The position numbers and the translations under genes were made by a program. Source: Polytrichum commune (Eukaryota; Streptophyta; Polytrichopsida; Polytrichales; Polytrichaceae). From it: 64,000 nt of DNA. Under the pieces are notes generated by a model. It worked only from the letters and a program-made list of their open reading frames with translations, was not told the DNA's origin and made no database searches. Positions within the stretch are counted from its first letter, which is position 1. Each line of letters starts with the position of its first letter. The stretch lies in the NCBI GenBank assembly GCA_950295325.1, contig OX485806.1:25174001-25238000 (forward strand), read 5' to 3'. Shown here piece after piece: positions 58,477 through 64,000 of this stretch.

Positions 58477-58612
58477 CTCCCTCCAACCCAAAATGATTGT
58501 CCTACCCCCGGAGTTTTATGTCCCAAAATGTTTGTCCTGCAAACATTTTGGGACATAAGGACAAACATTTTGGGACATAAAACTCTGGGGTAGGACAATC
58601 ATTTTGAGACAT
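58477..58612. mobile_element. Stowaway-like MITE (Tc1/mariner type), long palindrome
   Basis: The left end CTCCCTCCAACCCAAAATGA matches the plant Stowaway terminus (CTCCCTCCGT...) and is preceded by TA. The body is one long hairpin: 'tgtcccaaaatgtttgtcct' is complemented on both sides of a central 'gcaaacattttggg'. The outer right end is eroded, so its boundary is approximate. Confidence 0.75.
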
Positions 58613-60418
58613 ATGTCCACCGGTATGCTAACTGAATGCCGTGGATATGTGTCACTAAGGTAGATGGTGCTAATCCCATCCCCTTCCCAAAACCGCACCC
58701 TATACACGCTTCCTAGGCCTGTAGCTGAGACACACTTAAAGTTGTCTTTTGTTTTGGGCAAAAACAGGGGTTGTTCAAACAAAAGTAGAGGCATTTTAGG
58801 ATGAGGGTTTTATCATAAGTTAGGGTGTTTAACTTATATGTTTTGTTTGTGATTCATTTTTAATATATGTAAAATTGTAATAGGACTTTATTTTGCAAGC
58901 GTGTTCAGGGTGTTGGTATTGAGTGTACTACTAGTTATAGTGCATGCCGGTTGTGTGCGAAAAAAGATTTGATTTTGGGCCAAAAAAATGGAGACTTTTT
59001 AGGAGCTATACACTATGGAAAATAAAAATAAAAATGTGGGACTAAGATGAGAATCAAATGCATTGATTATGGTAAATACTATGGGGTTGCACTAATAACA
59101 AGGAATCCACAATAAATACATGGGGATAATATTGTGGGTGCACATTATTCACCAACCCACACTATACTATAACATTTGAGGTCCAAGAAACAAATGATGA
59201 TATCTTCTTTAAATCTTTCTCATTTTGAGCAAACCATCAATTTGTCTTGTAGAGCCTCTCGTGCTCTTTGTAAAGATACCAAGAGTTGTCTTCTAACTCC
59301 TAGTAGTTTGGTTACAATGACCACTCAAAGATCAATTGCATAAACCTTCAATACACACCTTCATGTCATTTTTTGACGTTTTGCTCTTTGGATTTGCATT
59401 CTTAATTGCTTTCAATTGACACCTTACCCACAACTAGGTTTGAATGGATGAGATTATAGTGAGTGGGTGATTATTCAAGTGTAATCAGTGTTGCACTCTA
59501 TTTTCATGCATGATGGTGTATTTTGTGCACCACACTATAGGGATGCAAAACATAGGTCACACTATACACGTGCCCACAGAGGTTACCCTAATCAATATAG
59601 CTAGGGGTGGATTACTAAAATGATAGGTAGTATATTCATATAATGTATACTTTATTTTATATTTGTTTCTACTCTATTTAAGTAAAATGACCTAGTCAAC
59701 TTGTGTAGGTCAACCGTCCCAATCTCACACAGGCATAGTGCGTAGGGGAATGTTTCAAGGGTGGGCACTGGGGTTGCTTATCGGTTCATGGCCTAAACCT
59801 TGACCGTCCACAATGTTAATGGAGTTGGGGGGTGCTACCAAGGAGCCATCATTACTGTGGAGCATAAATAGACCAACAATGTAGCCCAATATGCCACTTA
59901 TACTAGGGGCTTACAAGTAGGATGGATCCACATCTAAAGATAGATAGATAGATAGATAGATAGAAACTCCGGTCCTCTTTCGAGGCCGGCGTGAATAAAG
60001 TGTATGTTCGTCTTGGCAATGAACCAGTGCCCACCAGACAAAGGAGCATTGGTACAAGACTACTCTCCCCTTTCGAGAATAGACACTTTAGTGACCATAA
60101 ACTTATAACAGTAGCCCATAGTGGCTATTAGCGTGTAGTTATGCCTATGTTGAGGTATAAGTTATGGTTGGTTGCGATGATGGTCGCCAAGTCGTAGTTC
60201 CAAGGTTGGTTGGGTGAGGATAGTCGTGTTACACTAATACGGTCCGGGTTCGATTCACGTTGGATCTATCCGAGCGTTTAGTGTACTATCCTATGACTTG
60301 GTGCTGCAAGTGAGTTTTTCATAGGCAGGAAAGTTGTGCCAACCGACCGGCTTCTACCCCTCTTCCTGAGCTAAAGGTGGTATCTTAATAACTAGTGGTT
60401 TTTACCACTACCCCTCTT
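58613..60418. other. Gene-free DNA; 3' flank of copy 2
   Basis: AT-rich to about 59,700. A GATA microsatellite lies near 59,939-59,964. 59,980-60,418 is GC-richer and could be the 3' untranslated part of the copy 2 element. Confidence 0.4.
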
Positions 60419-62678
60419 TTATTCTGTTGGTAATGATTGGTTATTTTCAATTCGTCTTTTATGTAGAAGGATTGATCCTGCATATTGTATAGCAATGGTG
60501 TTGATTTCTTTGAATGTGTGGTTTACAGATTTTTCAGGTAGTTTAAACATTGTTTCCATTTGTTTTTTTGACAGAGCATGCGTAGGACCTCTAGCCCCGG
60601 CCGAGATGACTAAAAGCGGGTCTACTTTCCATCCTTGTTGGATGATGTTATTGATTAGAGGTTGGTATTTTTGAATTTTGTTGTTTATTGTATCTTGTGA
60701 AAATATGTCATTTGTGTATGTGAATTCAATAAATTGTACGGTGAGGTTATCTGCTGGAAGTGTTGGTGGGGAACTTTGGTATGGGAGTTCACGAACACAC
60801 ATTAAATCCAGTTTGAATCTAGCGTTGCAGTGGCATCTTTGTTGTTTGCATGTGCAAGGTAGGAGCCATGTGGGGACTGTATTTTCCTGTGGGTTGTTGT
60901 TAAATGTCCCCGCATTCATAAAGGTGTAGCATCTTGCTTTTTGTGTTGATAGGATTAGTTTTCTTAGTTTCCATACTGCTTTGTTATGCCTTTTGGTTCT
61001 AAGGGCATGTATGTGGTGGTGGTTACATTTTAAGAGTACATGTAGCCATGTATCTGCCTCGCGTGAGTTGCATATTGGGCATGTTATTGATGGGAATCTT
61101 TCTATGCCAAAAAATAGTTGTTTCCTAGCATTCCCCATGTATTGTCCCGTACGGAATTTTAGTAGGTTAGTTTTTTGTGAGTCTGTTATTGCCGGGTTGG
61201 ACCAGAAATTGTTGGAGATGTCATTATCTATGTCGGGATTCATTGTCCATTTGCTAATGTTAGGGAACTGTTCTGCCATTATTTTTATATTGGTTTCCCG
61301 GTCGTGTTTAGTGATATATGTTTGGAGGCATCTTATAGGGCCTTTGTCGGGTCTCTTACTTGGTCCAGGCCATGTATCTTTCTGAAAAAAGAATGGTGTA
61401 GTATGTGCAAATTCATATGATTTGTGAGCAAATCTGTATCGTTTTTTTGCACCAATTTTTGCAAGTTGGTCTGCTTGCTCATTTCCGTCAATGTTTATAT
61501 GTGCTTTGACTTTGTGTAATGTGGTAGGTTGTGTACGTTTTTTTAACATTTCAACCATAGATGTTAGTATGGTTTTATCTGCATGGTTGTTATGTTGGGT
61601 TGGGTATTTTATTTGTGTGTTGAGAACATAGATACAATTAAGACAATCGGTGAATATGTGGGCTGGTTCGTTTGTATATTTGGTGGTAATGAGTTTAAGT
61701 GTTTTGTGTATGGCCATTAGTTCGGCTCTAAAGCTGGTTTGTAGACCTGGTAGTCTCTTTGATATTTGTATTTCTGCTTTTGTTGGGTTAAAGATTCCGT
61801 AACTGGCTTTTTCTTTCTTCCAACGTCCGTTCTCAATTTTTTTAGGGGGGATGAAGGATCCATCTGTATAGTAGCTATATTGTGGTGGGAATTTTAGTGT
61901 GGTGTTTATTTCGTAGTTTGGTAGTGGTGGTGTTTGTATGTTTGGTAGATTGGTATGAGGTGGGTAAAGTAGTTTATTCCAATGTGGGTTTTTATTAACG
62001 GGTGTGGCACAAGGCGTGGATGGGGCTTTTTGTATGTGGTATTGTGGTATTTGTAGGTTTTCTATTGTTGTTTTGATTGTGTCTATTTGTTCGGTTGTGC
62101 CGATGTTGCGGTTTTGATGGTGAGTGCAAAGGATGTGTATTGCTAGTGGTTCTTTTTGTGGGTTGTTTAGATCTTGAGGGTTTGTTGGTTCTTCGTATGT
62201 AATGGTATTTGTTGGGAAATGGGCAATGATGTGTGTGTCCGGAAAAGGTCCAGTGTGTGGTGAGTAGTTTTGGTACCAATTGATGTCTGGTATAACTAGT
62301 ATAGTAATGGTGTCTGGGTCGTTTTTGGCTGCTAATCGTGCCCAGTGTATTGCTTATTGGGCCATTTCTTCATTTGGTGGGTGAGCATAACCAATTCCTT
62401 TCCATTTGTATTGAAAGGCAATACCAAGTGATCCAAATACTTTGTCTCGTGTGAATGGGGAATAAAATTGTGTAATATGTGTGGAGCATGTTATTGGTGA
62501 TGAAAAATACGATTGTGAGATGTTGAATGTTTTTGTGAGGGAGTCAAGGATATTTTGCGGAAGAGTGTATTGTGCTCCTTTGAGTGGATTTTTTTTGGAG
62601 GTTTTGTTTTTATATCTTTGGTAAAGCCATACTATTTCTGTTTCAAATGATTGCGTTTGAGGTATAATCCCACCACAT
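60419..62678 (-). pseudogene. Copy 2: methyltransferase-like, RNase H, Cys/His, endonuclease-like gene with one stop
   Basis: One frame of about 753 codons starts after a splice-acceptor-like TTTAG (62,684-62,679) and ends at 60,419, with a single TAA (62,356-62,354). Order: ETEIVWLYQRY; then ILDSLTKTFNISQSYFSSP, FYSPFTRDKVFGSLGIAFQY, KWKGIGYAHPPN, AIHWARLAA and ILVIPDINW. This follows the phage Dam-type adenine methyltransferase layout (PF05869-like), with AHPP in place of NPPY. RNase H is complete: YTDGSFIP, FRAELMAI, FTDCLN, VKAHINIDGNEQAD supply D-E-D-H-D. Then CPICNSREADTWLHVLLKC and RHNKAV, CTCKQQRCHC, and a tail with KLDLMCV, QFIEFTYTND, KIQKYQPL and DPLLVISAGARG. The tail resembles the restriction-like endonuclease of R2/Dualen-type LINEs. 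No reverse transcriptase is visible. The 5' exon was not found; the 3' end is intact. Confidence 0.68.
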
Positions 62679-64000
62679 CTAAAGACATAAGATAGCAAGC
62701 AAAAATAATAATCATTTGTGAATGACATGAAACAAATTATAAATTTGTCATAGTTTGATTTGTATTGGAGTGGCTTACCAAGGAATAGATGCAAGGAAAT
62801 AGGAATGCAAGCATGCATGTCTAATAGTTGTATTATTATTTCTACATTGAAATGGGCGCAACTAGTCGGGTACAACACTTAACCTACAAGTTTTATGGTC
62901 TTAGTAGGAATATTGTAGGGCCTTAATTTGAAAATTATAAACTGGACTTGTTATTAAACTGCCGACTAGAAAAGAAGGAACTAAATGCCACACTAATATT
63001 TACATGCACTCATCTAATATAAGCATGATGGGTCTGACGGGAAAATATAAAAGCTTGAATTTTAGTTACTTAAGTGTGTGGTATGAATACCATTGGGTAC
63101 AACCTTTTAATTTTATATTACTTTTACACTGCATATATATATAGACATTTGAGTTATATTTTAAGGTCTTTAATCATTTTATTGAGTTTCATTTTCATGT
63201 GCATGAACGCTAACCCTATGAAGGGTTCTCTCGAGTTCTCTTGCTTCGGATTCCAATTGTGACCAATAGTTGAAATGAATGAAGTCCTTGAGGATAAAAA
63301 ACCTTTTTTTGAGGTCAATGTAGATCATGATGTTTTCATGGATGAGGAGGTTGTCAAGGGTGATGTTGAGAAGGTCCAAACACTGCCAATCCCTATCTTT
63401 AGCGCTAAAAGATTATATTGAAGGAGACACTATTTTTGCTATGATAGGTACCATAGCATTTGACAAAAACCAAACCTCATGTGGCGCCCCAAGCTACTCT
63501 GGCAATATTCAAGGTGTTATACGAGGAGTTTGCTTAGGATTGTATTAGTTCTAAGAAAATGACTTCTATAGGTCAAAGAATAAATACAACAGGCAATGAA
63601 AGCTTTCGGTGCATTGAAAAGACGTTTGTAATATGCCTTTAACCCTCGTTTGGTTCTTGGCCTTATTACTTTACCACATATTGGCATTAGCAATGCACCG
63701 ATTCAAGCAAATGTAACAAGGACAAGATTTGGTCATGGATTCCCATTAACGAGATTGAATTGGTTCAAGTGGAAACACCAATATTAGCCAATAATCATAT
63801 ATTCTAAGAATATCACCAATTTGTAAAACTTAAATGAATTAAGTTTAAATAGATTTTAAAGACAATAGATGCATTTTGGCATGCATATATATCCATCAAG
63901 AACTAGGACCTTTGTATTGCCACAACCCGAAACCACAATGAAAGCTCAATGATGACAACAGTTCATAGCACACGATCAAGTGGAAGCAATACAACTCTCC
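62679..64000. other. AT-rich upstream region, no gene recognised
   Basis: If the acceptor at 62,679 is real, an intron and an upstream exon should lie here. I found no chromodomain-like segment comparable to copy 1. Short frames near 63,074-63,550 show no family resemblance. Confidence 0.4.

Noticed and set aside
60180-60310. tRNA-like or SINE-like sequence with a GGTTCGATTC box
   Set aside because: A B-box-like word is present, but no cloverleaf or convincing A box at the right distance could be folded.

Overview
The window looks like nuclear DNA of a land plant (streptophyte): canonical GT-AG introns, a nine-exon plant-type MATE transporter, a eukaryotic ribosome-biogenesis gene, Stowaway-, Tourist- and Mutator-like MITEs, and very low gene density. 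Only two host genes look intact in 64 kb: a MATE/DETOXIFICATION exporter (39.8-45.2 kb, minus) and an RPF2 Brix-domain protein (57.1-58.2 kb, minus). The rest is mostly layered, decayed mobile DNA. The Mutator-like transposase type and the RNase H type suggest, weakly, a non-flowering lineage; I cannot name the species.

Layout. 0.4-2.5 kb: imperfect tandem array ahead of a possible signal-peptide exon. 3-9.3 kb: AT-rich sequence with old repeats. 9.3-11.1 kb: a MITE and three related modules. 11,167-24,037: a 12.9-kb transposon bounded by a 10-bp target duplication and inverted termini. It carries two divergent genes: a SWIM zinc-finger transposase (minus) and a spliced gene (plus) encoding a ParB-like domain, a middle region and an N4/N6-type DNA methyltransferase-like domain. 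Both genes have in-frame stops but otherwise keep their frames and splice sites. 24-39 kb: several MITE families, a PIF/Harbinger-like element enclosing Copia-like debris, and a 5S rRNA-like sequence. 39.8-46.0 kb: the MATE gene, with tandem repeats upstream and in intron 1. 46.4-47.3 kb: fold-back repeats. 49-55.2 kb: inverted LTR-like arms around a decayed retroelement-type gene. 57.1-58.2 kb: RPF2. 58.5 kb: a Stowaway-like MITE. 60.4-62.7 kb: a second, much better preserved copy of the retroelement-type gene.

Most interesting systems. (1) The transposon appears to pair a SWIM-type Mutator-like transposase with a ParB-plus-DNA-methyltransferase protein, a domain pairing familiar from bacterial and phage DNA modification but unexpected as plant transposon cargo. 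(2) The 60.4-kb and 50.5-kb genes join a Dam-like adenine-methyltransferase-like region, a type I RNase H, a Cys/His cluster and a restriction-like endonuclease-like C-terminus, with no reverse transcriptase seen. Two unrelated mobile families in one window thus both carry methyltransferase-like domains, each with an altered catalytic motif IV.
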